DNA of 54,866 nucleotides from positions 1-54,866 of the forward strand of contig CANCJV010000026.1 of the NCBI GenBank assembly GCA_947378425.1. Reading direction: 5' to 3'. This document shows, piece after piece, positions 1-7,940 of the stretch (position 1 is the stretch's first letter; each line of letters begins with the position of its first letter). Origin of the DNA: Synechococcaceae cyanobacterium (lineage in GTDB: Bacteria > Cyanobacteriota > Cyanobacteriia > PCC-6307 > Cyanobiaceae). The position numbers and the translations under genes are program-made. Under the pieces are notes generated by a model, which was not told the DNA's origin, ran no database searches, and saw nothing but the letters and a program-made list of their open reading frames with translations.

Positions 1-74
1 CCCTGGTTAAGAAGCTGATCAGCCGTTCTCAGCTTGCGGATGATCTGTTCGGGGCTGTGGCGTTTGCGTTTCAT
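1..74 (-). CDS. IS3-family transposase OrfA, N-terminal fragment
   Basis: The 24 visible residues start MKRKRHSPEQIIRKLR, the characteristic opening of the helix-turn-helix OrfA of the IS407/IS2-like branch of IS3 elements. OrfA binds the element's ends and, by programmed frameshifting with OrfB, gives the active transposase. The gene runs off the left edge, so whether it is intact cannot be judged. The start is the ATG at 74. An upstream AGGAG lies about 9 bases before it. Confidence 0.65.
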   Translation of the reverse strand, partial: MKRKRHSPEQIIRKLRTADQLLNQ

Positions 75-149
75 GGGGCTTCTCCTGGCCAAGTCTGGCC
101 GATAGGGAAGCTCTCATAAGGACTGGTTCAGTTTTTGGGGCCCACGTCA
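1..149 (-). mobile_element. Edge of an IS3-family insertion sequence (truncated by window)
   Basis: The minus strand holds the start of an IS3-type OrfA and, upstream of it, a stretch that looks like the element's left end. Read on the minus strand, a block beginning TGACGTGGGCCCC near 149 lies about 75 bases before the OrfA start, a normal distance for an IS3 terminal inverted repeat, and IS3 ends usually begin with TG. The other end and the second frame (OrfB) lie outside the window, so the boundary at 149 is a guess and no target-site duplication can be tested. Confidence 0.5.
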
Positions 150-717
150 CTGAAACCTGAGCACGAAATCGTGGGGACTTGAGAGAGTTCAGGACAACAG
201 GACGTTGCCAAAGTTGCAGAAAGCCTGATCTGCTTGCTATCGAGAGCGCTGTGGCGGTGTCGCAGCACCAGAGCGATGGCCCTTGGGCCTGGTTCCATCG
301 GGGCTGTGGCTGGAACACTTGGCCATGGCAACACAATCACCTAGGACCCGGAGTCGATGGACGGCGGCCTTGCGTGGCGTCGTCTGACTGCGGCGATCGA
401 CGCCCTCAGATTCCTGCTCCTGACGGTTCTCAAGCAGAGCAGTCAAGACATCGCAGGATTGGAGCTGTGATCCAAAGCCCTGACGGAGGATCATCGCTGG
501 CCACCACAGTCAGTACGCTCAAAACTCGGCCCGGCAGGATTCCTGCAAGCCTGGTGTCGACCTGTGAATCAACCTGCTCTGGCAGTCCTGCGATGGCATG
601 GATTGGCAACAGGCATGGCCCTGGGTGGGCCTGGCCAAGTGATCAGCCTGGCCAGGATCTGGCTTGCTCAGCCGCCGCTGCCAGCCCTGGGACCTGGCAG
701 CGATTGACCGATCCCGT
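150..717. other. 568-base stretch without a recognisable gene
   Basis: This lies between the putative IS end and the AbrB gene. Open frames exist on both strands, but their compositions (Arg/Ser/Pro-rich on every frame) are typical of non-coding GC-rich DNA, and I recognise no domain, tRNA or terminator. It could be decayed insertion-sequence DNA or the remains of a gene disrupted by the element. Confidence 0.5.
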
Positions 718-1083
718 TCACTCCTCGTCGTCACTGCCCACAGGCACCAGGCGGATCTGCTTGCGACCCAGCTTGATCTCGAACTCGTCGCCGGGCTGGA
801 GATCCAGCATGGCGGTGTAGGCCTTGCCCACCAGCAGATTGCCGTTGCCCTGCACGGTGGCGAAGTAGCTGAGCTTGCGCCCGCCTTTACCGACCGACTT
901 GCCACCGGCATCGCTGAGGCTGACCCCCTTGGCCTCAAGCAGCGCCTCATAAAAAGCGGTGAAATTCAGCCGCTCCGCACCATCCTTCTTGACACTCACG
1001 TAGCCAGAGCCACGCACCAGGTCGGATTTGGAGACATCGCCCAACTCCTTAACCTTGGCCAGCAGATCAGAGCCTGTCAACAT
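718..1083 (-). CDS. Cyanobacterial AbrB-type transcriptional regulator (cyAbrB)
   Basis: A 121-residue protein of the cyAbrB family, DNA-binding regulators of carbon/nitrogen balance and redox genes in cyanobacteria (Synechocystis sll0359/sll0822 are the known members). Unlike bacilli, cyanobacteria carry the AbrB-like swapped-hairpin segment at the C-terminus; here it is the part around GNLLVGKAYTAML and PGDEFEIKLGRKQIRL, ending in an acidic tail. The N-terminal part (LLAKVKELGDVSKSDLVRG, then LNFTAFYEALLEAKG) is the cyanobacterial-specific half. I chose the ATG at 1083, which gives MLTGSDLL and the usual family length; a longer in-frame start at 1140 adds a Cys-rich stretch not expected in the family. 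It stands alone, with no co-directional partner close by. Confidence 0.9.
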   Translation of the reverse strand: MLTGSDLLAKVKELGDVSKSDLVRGSGYVSVKKDGAERLNFTAFYEALLEAKGVSLSDAGGKSVGKGGRKLSYFATVQGNGNLLVGKAYTAMLDLQPGDEFEIKLGRKQIRLVPVGSDDEE

Positions 1084-1198
1084 GATGCAATGGAAGTAAC
1101 AACCAAGCACAACCTTACAGCCTGATCCGCAACTTGCCACCCCCGGTACTGGCCAACCTCCCAGGCTGGTCAGCCGAACTCCTCAGAGGTTGCCTGGA

Positions 1199-1939
1199 TT
1201 AAGTGACAGCCTGCCCCGCTGCAACAACAGGACGCCGGTGGGGCAGATTGCCGAAATGCTCCCGGGCGATGGCCAGCAGCTCGTCATCACTGAGGCCGCC
1301 GTCATCAAGAGTTTCGATCCCCACAATCCGATCCAGGAGATCGCGATGATGGTTCTCCAGGTGGTGAAGCATCAATTGGCGCATGTCGTTGGCACCACGG
1401 CCATGACCAAGCAGCAGCACGACGTCGGCATCGGCGATGGCTGCGGCGATGCGTGACAGGTAATCGTGATCAATGGGTGCTCTCTGACCAGCCTGATCCC
1501 GATCATGGCGATGGCTGAGGTTCTGATCGGTGCCCCAGATGCCATGGGGCTTGAGTACGGCGTGCTCGACCGCTTCCCCCTCCAGGAGAAACGCATCGGT
1601 GTGGCGATGGTCGAGATGCAGGATCAGGCGACGAGCCTGATCGCCCCTGGGGGACGTGGCATCAGCTTCGGGATGGTCAGGGGTGACGCCGGCCTCCTGG
1701 AGCAGGTGGCGCAGTCGCATCACAGCGTCCGCATCCAGATCGGGATGCCGCAGTCCACAGCCAGCGTGGATCCAGGTTTCCTGGCCTGCGGGCATCTGCA
1801 GGCGCAGGCGCCGGTCACCCAGCTCGGTGACGCTCGCCCCGAGGGAGCGCAACAGGGCCTCGACCTTCGCCACCCGAACTCCGTGCTGGAGAGGATGGGC
1901 GTAGAGAGCCTGCAGCGTGCGCAGATGGTGGCGTTTCAT
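1199..1939 (-). CDS. Two-domain hypothetical: HicA-like N-terminus plus eRF1-domain-3-like C-terminus
   Basis: A 246-residue protein. Residues about 1-90 (MKRHHLRTLQALYAHPL, LLRSLGASVTELGDRRL, then an LRHLLQEAGVTP end) resemble the small HicA-like/dsRBD-type proteins found as stand-alone ORFs in many bacteria. Residues about 105-235 (LILHLDHRHTDAFLLEG, a His-rich middle, DADVVLLLGHGRGANDM, DRIVGIETLDDGGLSDDELLAIAREHFG) resemble the proteins annotated as translational machinery or bacterial eRF1-like, which have an L7Ae/eRF1-domain-3-type fold. Both assignments are from remembered family patterns. The start is the ATG at 1939. It is monocistronic, with a gap on either side. Function is unknown; RNA or ribosome binding would be an inference. 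Confidence 0.75.
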   Translation of the reverse strand: MKRHHLRTLQALYAHPLQHGVRVAKVEALLRSLGASVTELGDRRLRLQMPAGQETWIHAGCGLRHPDLDADAVMRLRHLLQEAGVTPDHPEADATSPRGDQARRLILHLDHRHTDAFLLEGEAVEHAVLKPHGIWGTDQNLSHRHDRDQAGQRAPIDHDYLSRIAAAIADADVVLLLGHGRGANDMRQLMLHHLENHHRDLLDRIVGIETLDDGGLSDDELLAIAREHFGNLPHRRPVVAAGQAVT

Positions 1940-2052
1940 GGCGAACGAGTCCCTGTCACAAGGTCTGATTTGACCCTATCGAAAGTGGGACAGGTTGCTA
2001 TCAAGGCCTTCACGATCCAAGACCTGATAGCTGTACGGAAACCCGTCGTCCC

Positions 2053-2298
2053 TCACTCAATCTTCACCACATCGACCCTGCCAAGCCCGAGGTGGTTCAG
2101 CTCGCCTGCGGCCCGCAGGGCGGCGTCGTGGGTATGAAAGAAATAGGCGCGATCCAGCTCCGCCACATCCAGCAGACTCTGATCCTCCGCCGCAATGGCG
2201 ATGTAGGCACCGCCAACGATTCGCCGCAGCACATAGCGCTCTGCCTGAGTGCACTCCAACGGGTGGGCTGGATCGGTTTCAGGGGCCCAGAAATGCAT
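2053..2298 (-). CDS. Small hypothetical protein
   Basis: An 81-residue soluble protein starting MHFWAPETDPAHPL at an ATG. It has a predicted alternation of short strands and helices (YVLRRIVGGAYIAIAAEDQ, then an LDRAYFFHTHDAALRAAGEL helix, then a GLGRVDVVKIE strand). I do not recognise a family. The balanced composition and clean start argue that it is real. It is on the same strand as the HicA-like/eRF1-like gene, 113 bases upstream of that gene's start. Confidence 0.6.
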   Translation of the reverse strand: MHFWAPETDPAHPLECTQAERYVLRRIVGGAYIAIAAEDQSLLDVAELDRAYFFHTHDAALRAAGELNHLGLGRVDVVKIE

Positions 2299-2555
2299 GG
2301 GGTCTCAGCCGGGTGCTCTCCAGAGCGCGGCCTTCAACGGTAAGCCGGGCAGGCGCTGGACGCAGCGGAAGCTCAGGAATCTGATGACCGTTCAAACGGC
2401 ATCAACCTCAGACGAGCCTCGGCTCCAGCGCCCAGCCTCAAGCCACTCAACCGGTTCAGGGCTTGGTCGCCGATGACTCTGGTTGAAACCAGGGACGCCA
2501 TCCTGGAAGGGATTGGCGAAATAGCGATCAGGCCCTCAGTGCATTGAGGCTGGCC

Positions 2556-2834
2556 TCAGAAATCAGCATCACCGAATTCGTCGTCGTAGCCCGCATAAGG
2601 ATCGAATTCGCTCCAACCGGGGCTGGCGTTCTGCAGCAACCCGTACTGGGCATCTTTGTCATTCATGTAGGTGTTGCCCGTGGGCACCGTGTCGCAGGTG
2701 ATCGAACCGTCCGGGCTATTGACGCAGTTCTCGAACTGAATGCCAGCCCGAGCAGCCCCCGGACCTGCCAGCAGCAGCAACAGGATCGTCAGCAGAACTC
2801 CCGGCTGGGCAGGCTGAAGCAGTCGCTGGGTCAT
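2556..2834 (-). CDS. Small exported protein of picocyanobacterial type
   Basis: A 92-residue protein with an N-terminal signal peptide: MTQRLLQ, a run of leucines, then a likely signal peptidase site near GPGAARAG. The mature part is about 60 residues, is rich in Asp, Asn and Gly, and has two cysteines (FENCVNS and SITCDTVP) that could form one disulfide. It ends in a strongly acidic Asp/Phe/Tyr tail (DPYAGYDDEFGDADF). The pattern looks like a conserved hypothetical of Synechococcus/Prochlorococcus, but I cannot name a family. The start is the ATG at 2834, preceded by a CCTCTCC-complementary stretch on the other strand; an in-frame extension further upstream is Ala/Cys-rich and was rejected. 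Confidence 0.75.
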   Translation of the reverse strand: MTQRLLQPAQPGVLLTILLLLLAGPGAARAGIQFENCVNSPDGSITCDTVPTGNTYMNDKDAQYGLLQNASPGWSEFDPYAGYDDEFGDADF

Positions 2835-2888
2835 GGAGAGGGGAGGGAGGCCTGCTGGGATGATGGCAAGGCTTTCAGCACTGCAGGG

Positions 2889-3005
2889 ATGTACACCGAC
2901 TGGACCGCCGTGATCCTGCTGCTGCTGACGGCAGCGCCCCTGGCGGCGGTGGTCGCCACCACAGCCTTTTTCATCCTGCGGCAGAAGCGGAAGCAGCAAC
3001 GCTGA
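2889..3005 (+). CDS. Possible 38-residue single-pass membrane protein
   Basis: The ATG at 2889 opens a 38-residue frame: a short N-terminus (MYTDWTA), one hydrophobic helix (VILLLLTAAPLAAVVATTAFFIL) and a basic tail (RQKRKQQR), a classic single-pass N-out/C-in layout. It resembles the many tiny thylakoid or plasma-membrane proteins of cyanobacteria, but I cannot assign it. Its 3' end overlaps the convergent zinc-finger gene by 35 bases. An AGGG lies only a few bases before the ATG, which is a poor ribosome-binding site. Real expression is uncertain. Confidence 0.45.
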   Translation: MYTDWTAVILLLLTAAPLAAVVATTAFFILRQKRKQQR

Positions 3006-3219
3006 TCCTGGGCACGAACAGGGTGTCCAGGGATGGCTGCAGCAGCTGGCCCTGGCCGAGGCATTCCAGGCAGGTGCGGTAGCGCTGATCTCCGAGACGC
3101 AGCATGCCGCTGCCGCCGCAGCGGCTGCAGGCGGGCACCCCACGGGTGCCGCCAGGCACGCTGCCACTGCTGTTGAGGTTGTTGCTGTTGGCGAGCCCAG
3201 GGGATTGGGAACTGGTCAT
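2971..3219 (-). CDS. Small DnaJ-type zinc-finger (CxxCxGxG) protein
   Basis: An 82-residue protein. The centre carries two CxxC knuckles of the DnaJ cysteine-rich type: CSRCGGSG and, 15 residues on, CLECLGQG. These would bind one zinc ion and, in the family, act in chaperone or disulfide-isomerase-like contacts; several photosynthetic assembly factors use the same fold. The N-terminus is Ser/Asn/Gly-rich and looks disordered. No J-domain is present. I chose the ATG at 3219 (MTSSQSPG); a GTG at 3276 would add 19 residues. It lies upstream of the exported-protein gene on the same strand. Its specific partner is unknown. Confidence 0.75.
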   Translation of the reverse strand: MTSSQSPGLANSNNLNSSGSVPGGTRGVPACSRCGGSGMLRLGDQRYRTCLECLGQGQLLQPSLDTLFVPRISVAASASAAG

Positions 3220-3335
3220 CGGGAGCGAGGGCTGAACGGCCGTGTTTCGTTCTCCACACTGTGGCGGGAAAACCACGTCAGGATCCCGAAACCTTCCTTA
3301 AGCCTCGACAGGTCGCTCTCCCTGGGGAATAGCGG

Positions 3336-4286
3336 TCAGCGGCCCTCAACCATGGCCAGCAGATCAGGCAGCTGCAGCTGCTGGAGAAGCTCCTGGGCGC
3401 TCAGACGGCTGCCGGCTGGCACCAGGCCCAGACTGGCGGCCAGCAGCCCAATCACTGCCGCTCCATCGCCAACGCACTGGCGGAGCCCTTCAAGGCCTTC
3501 GGCACCGTCGCGCTTGCTGAGGCGCTGCCCCTGGGCATCACGCCAGAGCGGCACATGCCAGTAGAGCGGTGGCGGCGCCCCCAGGGACGCCATCACCGCC
3601 ACCTGGGGCCCGGTGGAGGCCCAGAGATCCTCCCCCCGCACCACGGCCGTGATCCCCAGGCTCAGCTCATCCACCGCCGTGGCCAGGTGATAGGCCACCA
3701 TCCCATCGGCTCGCCGCAGCACCACATCGCCCACCTCGCTGGCGGCCTCGAGACAGCCGTGCCGGGCTGAATCCTCCGGCCAGCTCAGGGCGGCATCCGC
3801 CATTCGCAGGCGCCAACTGGGAAGCCGCCCCTGGCGTGGCCCCCAGCCCAGGCCCCCCTGGCGGCAGAAGCCCGGATAGACCGTCAGTGCACCGTGGGGC
3901 GCCGAGATGTCGGCCAGCAACCTGCGGCTGCAGCCACACGGATAAAGGCTGCCGCAGCGGCGCAGCGACGACAGGACGCTGGCGTACAGCCCCCGCCGCT
4001 GGCTCTGGAAAACCACCGGGCCATCCCAGGCAAGACCCAGCCAGCGCAGATCCGCCAGGATCTGATCGCCTGCGCCCGGGCGGTTGCGAGGCTGATCCAG
4101 GTCATCGATGCGCAGCAGCCATTCGCCGCCCTGGAGCCGGGCATGCAGCCAGCTCAGCAGCGCCGTCCGCAGATTGCCCCGGTGCAGAGCGCCGCTGGGG
4201 GACGGGGCAAAGCGACCGCGATAACCCTGCTGACGCCGGACCAGGCCCGCCTCGAGCAGGGCCTGCAGATGCTGGGGCAGGGTCAC
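3336..4286 (-). CDS. gluQ: Glutamyl-Q tRNA(Asp) synthetase
   Basis: A 316-residue GluRS paralogue without an anticodon-binding domain. It attaches glutamate to the queuosine base of tRNA-Asp. The HIGH-type signature is GRFAPSPSGALHRGN near residue 25. A zinc site is suggested by the CGC...YPGFC pattern (LYPCGCSRR, then VYPGFCRQG). The KMSKS-type motif is RLSKRDG near residue 260. The start is a GTG at 4286 with an almost perfect ribosome-binding site, AGGAGGTGAT, a few bases upstream; this decides against a longer frame reaching back into the HU terminator. It lies downstream of HU on the same strand but behind that terminator, so it probably has its own promoter within 4287-4370. Confidence 0.93.
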   Translation of the reverse strand: MTLPQHLQALLEAGLVRRQQGYRGRFAPSPSGALHRGNLRTALLSWLHARLQGGEWLLRIDDLDQPRNRPGAGDQILADLRWLGLAWDGPVVFQSQRRGLYASVLSSLRRCGSLYPCGCSRRLLADISAPHGALTVYPGFCRQGGLGWGPRQGRLPSWRLRMADAALSWPEDSARHGCLEAASEVGDVVLRRADGMVAYHLATAVDELSLGITAVVRGEDLWASTGPQVAVMASLGAPPPLYWHVPLWRDAQGQRLSKRDGAEGLEGLRQCVGDGAAVIGLLAASLGLVPAGSRLSAQELLQQLQLPDLLAMVEGR

Positions 4287-4370
4287 CGGGATCACCTCCT
4301 GCAGCGGCTGGAAACGGCCGGCGTGTGTGGATGGCTTCCAATCTGGGTCTGATCCCGCCGGAGGAGCATG

Positions 4371-4396
4371 AAAAAAGCGGTCCCGCATGGGACCGC
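4371..4396 (-). terminator. Rho-independent terminator of the HU gene
   Basis: On the minus strand, an 8-bp perfect stem GCGGTCCC/GGGACCGC with a 4-base loop is followed directly by six T. It lies about 45 bases after the HU stop codon, so it should end the HU transcript before gluQ. Confidence 0.88.
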
Positions 4397-4439
4397 CAGG
4401 ACGGATCAGCCTGTTCAGCGGCGAATCCAACCCCAGGCT

Positions 4440-4715
4440 TCAGCCCTGGACCCGGTCCTTGAACAGCTTGCCGGCTGTGAAGGCGGGGACTCGCTTGGCG
4501 GGAATCGCAATTTTTTCACCGGTCTTGGGGTTGAGACCCTGGCGCTCGGAGCGATCACGGGGTTCGAAGGAACCGAAGCCCAGGATTGAGACCTTTTTGC
4601 CTTCCACCACCGAATCGATGATGGTTTCGATGGCTGCGTCGACCACGAGGGAGACGTCGGTTTTGGTGAGCTCGGTGCGGGCGGCAACGAGGTTGACGAG
4701 ATCAGCTTTGTTCAT
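4440..4715 (-). CDS. hup: HU family DNA-binding protein
   Basis: A 91-residue histone-like protein that bends and compacts DNA as a dimer. The start MNKADLVNLVAA, the core GFGSFEPRDRSERQG and the beta-arm NPKTGEKIAIPAKRVPAF are all standard, and the length matches the family exactly. A GGAGG lies about 12 bases before the ATG at 4715. A strong terminator follows. The roughly 230 bases upstream, before the MBL-fold gene ends, must contain its promoter. HU genes are usually expressed strongly and alone, which fits this layout. Confidence 0.97.
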   Translation of the reverse strand: MNKADLVNLVAARTELTKTDVSLVVDAAIETIIDSVVEGKKVSILGFGSFEPRDRSERQGLNPKTGEKIAIPAKRVPAFTAGKLFKDRVQG

Positions 4716-4944
4716 TGGTCGGAAGTGCCTCCGGTCGTGCGGGGGGTATCGGGAGTGGTGTCGGGGGTGCGGCGGCCGCTGGGCAGCGGTTCGGAGAGGC
4801 CCCCGACCGCCCGTTGGATTCAGCGCGCCAATCGTATGAAGGTTGCCGCTGAGCTGCAACACCAGAAACCGCTGATCGCAATGGTTCTGGCCTTCAGCTC
4901 CGTCGGCGGGGAGCCAGAACACCCCCCGCAGGTCGCCGATCCGA

Positions 4945-5712
4945 TCAGCTTGACAACCCCGGATCCGGATCCTGAAGGGCCAGGACCAGATCGAGGCCGG
5001 CCAGCTGGGCCGCCCCGGAGCGCACCAGTTTCTCGCCCTGCAGCGCCCCCAGACCGGCGCCACTGGCGATCCAATCCGGGCAGCCCGAAGGCAGCCATTG
5101 GCGCAGTTGTTCAACGCTGCGCAGCTGGCGGGACCAGTGAAAACAGCTGCGCCGCCGCAACGGAGCCAGGCGCTGGGGGGCCAGCGGCACCAGCAGCCGT
5201 CCGCAGAACAGCCCATCGAGCGGCGCGCCGTCCGCCGAGCTGTCAGCCGTGCCTGCAGGCTCGGCCCCGGACCCAGCTGTGGCGCCCGGGCCGTCGAGGT
5301 GCACATGCACCACGCAGGAGCCCGGGCTCGGTCCCGGAGTCCACAGCAGGCGCACGCCCTTGAGCAGCTCGAATCTGTCTGCAAAACTGGTGAGCAAAGC
5401 CACACCGGGCAGAAGGTAGGCCTCCTGCTCCTGGACCAGCACCGGCCAGCCCAGGGCCTCCTGCCAGCGCCGGCAGCGCCCATGGCCATCGCGACCGGTG
5501 AGCACGATCCAGCCGCTGCGCTGACGGCAGCGCTGCTGCAGCATCTCCAGGTTGGCCCTGGTGAAGGCGGGGACGTCGATCAGCAGATCGCCGTCGCCGA
5601 CCTCGCACAGCCAGGAGCTGCCGCCCTGGGTATCGCGGTTGGGTGCAAACAGCCAGAGCCCCGCCTGCACGCTCTGGGGGGGGCGTCCTTCCTCTGGGTC
5701 CGAGCCGATCAC
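4945..5712 (-). CDS. Degenerate MBL-fold (metallo-beta-lactamase-like) protein
   Basis: A 255-residue protein. The order of segments fits a cyanobacterial MBL-fold hydrolase: VQAGLWLFAPNRDTQGGSSW, LLIDVPAFT, SGWIVLTGRDGHGR, LTSFADRFELLKGVRLLWTPGPSPGSCVVHV, GLFCGRLLVP. The metal-binding HxHxDH that should follow the ILTH-like strand is replaced by TGRDGHG, so catalysis by two metals is unlikely. I chose the GTG at 5712, which has GAGG five bases upstream; the frame stays open much further. It diverges from glgX, with 85 bases between the starts. Its role is unknown. Confidence 0.72.
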   Translation of the reverse strand: MIGSDPEEGRPPQSVQAGLWLFAPNRDTQGGSSWLCEVGDGDLLIDVPAFTRANLEMLQQRCRQRSGWIVLTGRDGHGRCRRWQEALGWPVLVQEQEAYLLPGVALLTSFADRFELLKGVRLLWTPGPSPGSCVVHVHLDGPGATAGSGAEPAGTADSSADGAPLDGLFCGRLLVPLAPQRLAPLRRRSCFHWSRQLRSVEQLRQWLPSGCPDWIASGAGLGALQGEKLVRSGAAQLAGLDLVLALQDPDPGLSS

Positions 5713-5797
5713 GAGGTCCTCTGGGAATCTCCCATTGAACCCAGCCAGCAGCTGGGACGAATGGAGCGGGGCGAATGGAGCGGAGCGCAATCGGGGC

Positions 5798-7915
5798 GTG
5801 GGCCTAGCCTGGGCGGATTCTCTTTCGCGCCCAGTGTCGCCGACCCGGATCGGACACCCCTGGCCACTGGGGGCATCGACCACCGCCAACGGCGTCAATT
5901 TCTCCGTCGTTGCCCCGCTGGCCACGCGGCTGGACCTGCTGCTGTTCGCCCATGGCCAGGCCAGCGAGCCTGAGCGGGTGATTGAACTGGATCTGAAGCA
6001 CCGCTCCGGCGACTACTGGCACGTGGAAGTGGAGGGCGTCGGCATCGGCTGCTGCTACGGCTATCGGGCCTTCGGCCCGCTGCAGAGCGGCAGCCACGGC
6101 TTCAATCCCTCCAAGGTTCTGCTCGATCCCTGCGCCAGGGCGATCGCCGGCTGGAACGTCTACCAACGGGGGGCGGCTGTCGGGGCCGTGCCCAATACCT
6201 CCTGCTGCCTCAAGGGGGTGGTGACCGAACGGGATCGCTTTGACTTCGCCAGCGCCCCCAGGCCTCGCCATCGCTGGCAGAAGAGCGTCATCTACGAACT
6301 GCATGTGGGCGGCTTCACCCAGGGCCCGGGCTGCAAGGTCAGCCCGGAGCGCCAGGGCACCCTGCTGGGCCTGATCGAGATGCTGCCCGCCCTTCAGGAG
6401 CTGGGGGTGACGGCGATCGAGCTGCTGCCGGTGATGGCCTTCGATCCCCAGGATGCCCCCGCCGGTCGTTTCAACCACTGGGGCTACAGCCCCCTGAGCT
6501 GGATGGCGCCCCATCCGGGCTACCTGGTCAGCGATGACCCCCTGCAGGGCCGCCATGAGGTGCGGCAGCTGGTCGCGGCCTGCCACCGCGCCGGCCTGGA
6601 GGTGCTGCTCGATGTCGTCTACAACCACACCACCGAGGGCAACCAGGCTGGCCCCACCCTCAGCTGGCGCGGCTTTGGTGATTCCCTCTACTACCACCAG
6701 AACAGCCGCGGCGACTACCTGGATGTCAGTGGCTGCGGCAACAGCATCGCCGCCAACCGCCCCTTGGTGCGTCACCTGATTCTCGAGTCCCTGCGCTGCT
6801 GGGCCGTGGAGCTGGGCATCGACGGCTTCCGATTCGATCTGGGCATCGCCCTGAGCCGTGGCGAGGAACTGGCCCCCCTGGAGAGTCCGCCGCTGTTCGA
6901 ATCGATGGAGGCCGAACCGGAGTTGAGCGATCTCAAGCTGGTGAGCGAGCCCTGGGACTGTGGCGGCCTCTACCGGCTGGCGGACTTCCCGGCCCAGCGA
7001 GTGGCGAGCTGGAACGGTCGCTTCCGTGACGATCTGCGCCGCTTCTGGAAAGGGGACGACCGCAGCGTCTGGCCCGTCGGCCAGCGGCTTTCGGGCAATC
7101 CCGATTTCTTCGGAGGTCAGCCGGCGCCGATGGGCCGCACGATCACCTTCCTGACCGCCCACGACGGCTTCACCCTGGCCGATCTGGTCAGCTTCGACCG
7201 CAAGCACAACCTCGCCAACGGCGAGAACGACCGCGACGGCGACAATCACAACAACAGCTGGAACCACGGCGTTGAGGGCCCCACCACCGATCCGGCGGTG
7301 AACGCTCTGCGAGATCGTCAGATCCGCAATCTGCTCAGTTCGCTGCTGCTGGCTCCCGGGGTGCCGATGCTGCTGATGGGCGATGAGGTGCGGCGCAGCC
7401 AGGGGGGCAACAACAACACCTGGTGCCAGAACAACCCACTGGGCTGGATGCACTGGCAACCCGATGAGCGCGATCTCGACCTGCGCCGCTTCGTGCAGCG
7501 CCTGATCGCCCTGCGCCAGCAGCTGGCCAGCCTGATCAACCCGGAGCACACCGTGCCGGACACCCCCCAGCGCCGCGGCGGCGAACAGGGTCAGCTCTGG
7601 CGCGAATGGCACGGCGTGGAGCGCCACAAGCCCGACTGGGCCAGCTGGTCCCACTGCCTGGCCTGGAGCCTGCAAGACGCCCAGCACGGCCCCCTGATCT
7701 GGTGTGGCATGAACGCCTTCTACAAGGCCATGCACTTCGACCTGCCAACCGCCCCCGGTGGTTGGTGGCGCCTGATCGACACGGCCCTGCCGGCGGGCGA
7801 CGACCTGCCCCAGAATCCCGAACCATGGCTGCCGGCGGGCATACCTCTGGAAAGCCGCAGCCTGATTCTGATGGTGGCGGCCCCCTTGGCCGGGACCATC
7901 AGCCTGCCGGCCTGA
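5798..7915 (+). CDS. glgX: Glycogen debranching enzyme, isoamylase type (GlgX)
   Basis: A GH13 enzyme of about 705 residues that hydrolyses alpha-1,6 branches during glycogen breakdown. An N-terminal CBM48-like domain (HPWPLGAS, GVNFSVVAP) precedes the TIM barrel. Barrel motifs: VVYNHTTEG (region I), GFRFDLGIA with the nucleophile Asp near residue 346, VSEPWDCGG with the acid/base Glu near 381, and TAHDGFTL with the stabilising Asp near 454. All catalytic residues are intact. The start is uncertain: GTG at 5798 has a GGAG 12 bases upstream; GTG at 5834 would also fit. The SNF2 gene follows 25 bases later, so the two may be co-transcribed. Confidence 0.92.
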   Translation: MGLAWADSLSRPVSPTRIGHPWPLGASTTANGVNFSVVAPLATRLDLLLFAHGQASEPERVIELDLKHRSGDYWHVEVEGVGIGCCYGYRAFGPLQSGSHGFNPSKVLLDPCARAIAGWNVYQRGAAVGAVPNTSCCLKGVVTERDRFDFASAPRPRHRWQKSVIYELHVGGFTQGPGCKVSPERQGTLLGLIEMLPALQELGVTAIELLPVMAFDPQDAPAGRFNHWGYSPLSWMAPHPGYLVSDDPLQGRHEVRQLVAACHRAGLEVLLDVVYNHTTEGNQAGPTLSWRGFGDSLYYHQNSRGDYLDVSGCGNSIAANRPLVRHLILESLRCWAVELGIDGFRFDLGIALSRGEELAPLESPPLFESMEAEPELSDLKLVSEPWDCGGLYRLADFPAQRVASWNGRFRDDLRRFWKGDDRSVWPVGQRLSGNPDFFGGQPAPMGRTITFLTAHDGFTLADLVSFDRKHNLANGENDRDGDNHNNSWNHGVEGPTTDPAVNALRDRQIRNLLSSLLLAPGVPMLLMGDEVRRSQGGNNNTWCQNNPLGWMHWQPDERDLDLRRFVQRLIALRQQLASLINPEHTVPDTPQRRGGEQGQLWREWHGVERHKPDWASWSHCLAWSLQDAQHGPLIWCGMNAFYKAMHFDLPTAPGGWWRLIDTALPAGDDLPQNPEPWLPAGIPLESRSLILMVAAPLAGTISLPA

Positions 7916-7940
7916 AGCTTTGGGGGGAGCCCACCCGCCG

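Noticed and set aside
4287-4430. A 48-residue N-terminal extension of GluQ
   Set aside because: The extension would include the HU terminator region, and the near-perfect ribosome-binding site lies just before the GTG at 4286.
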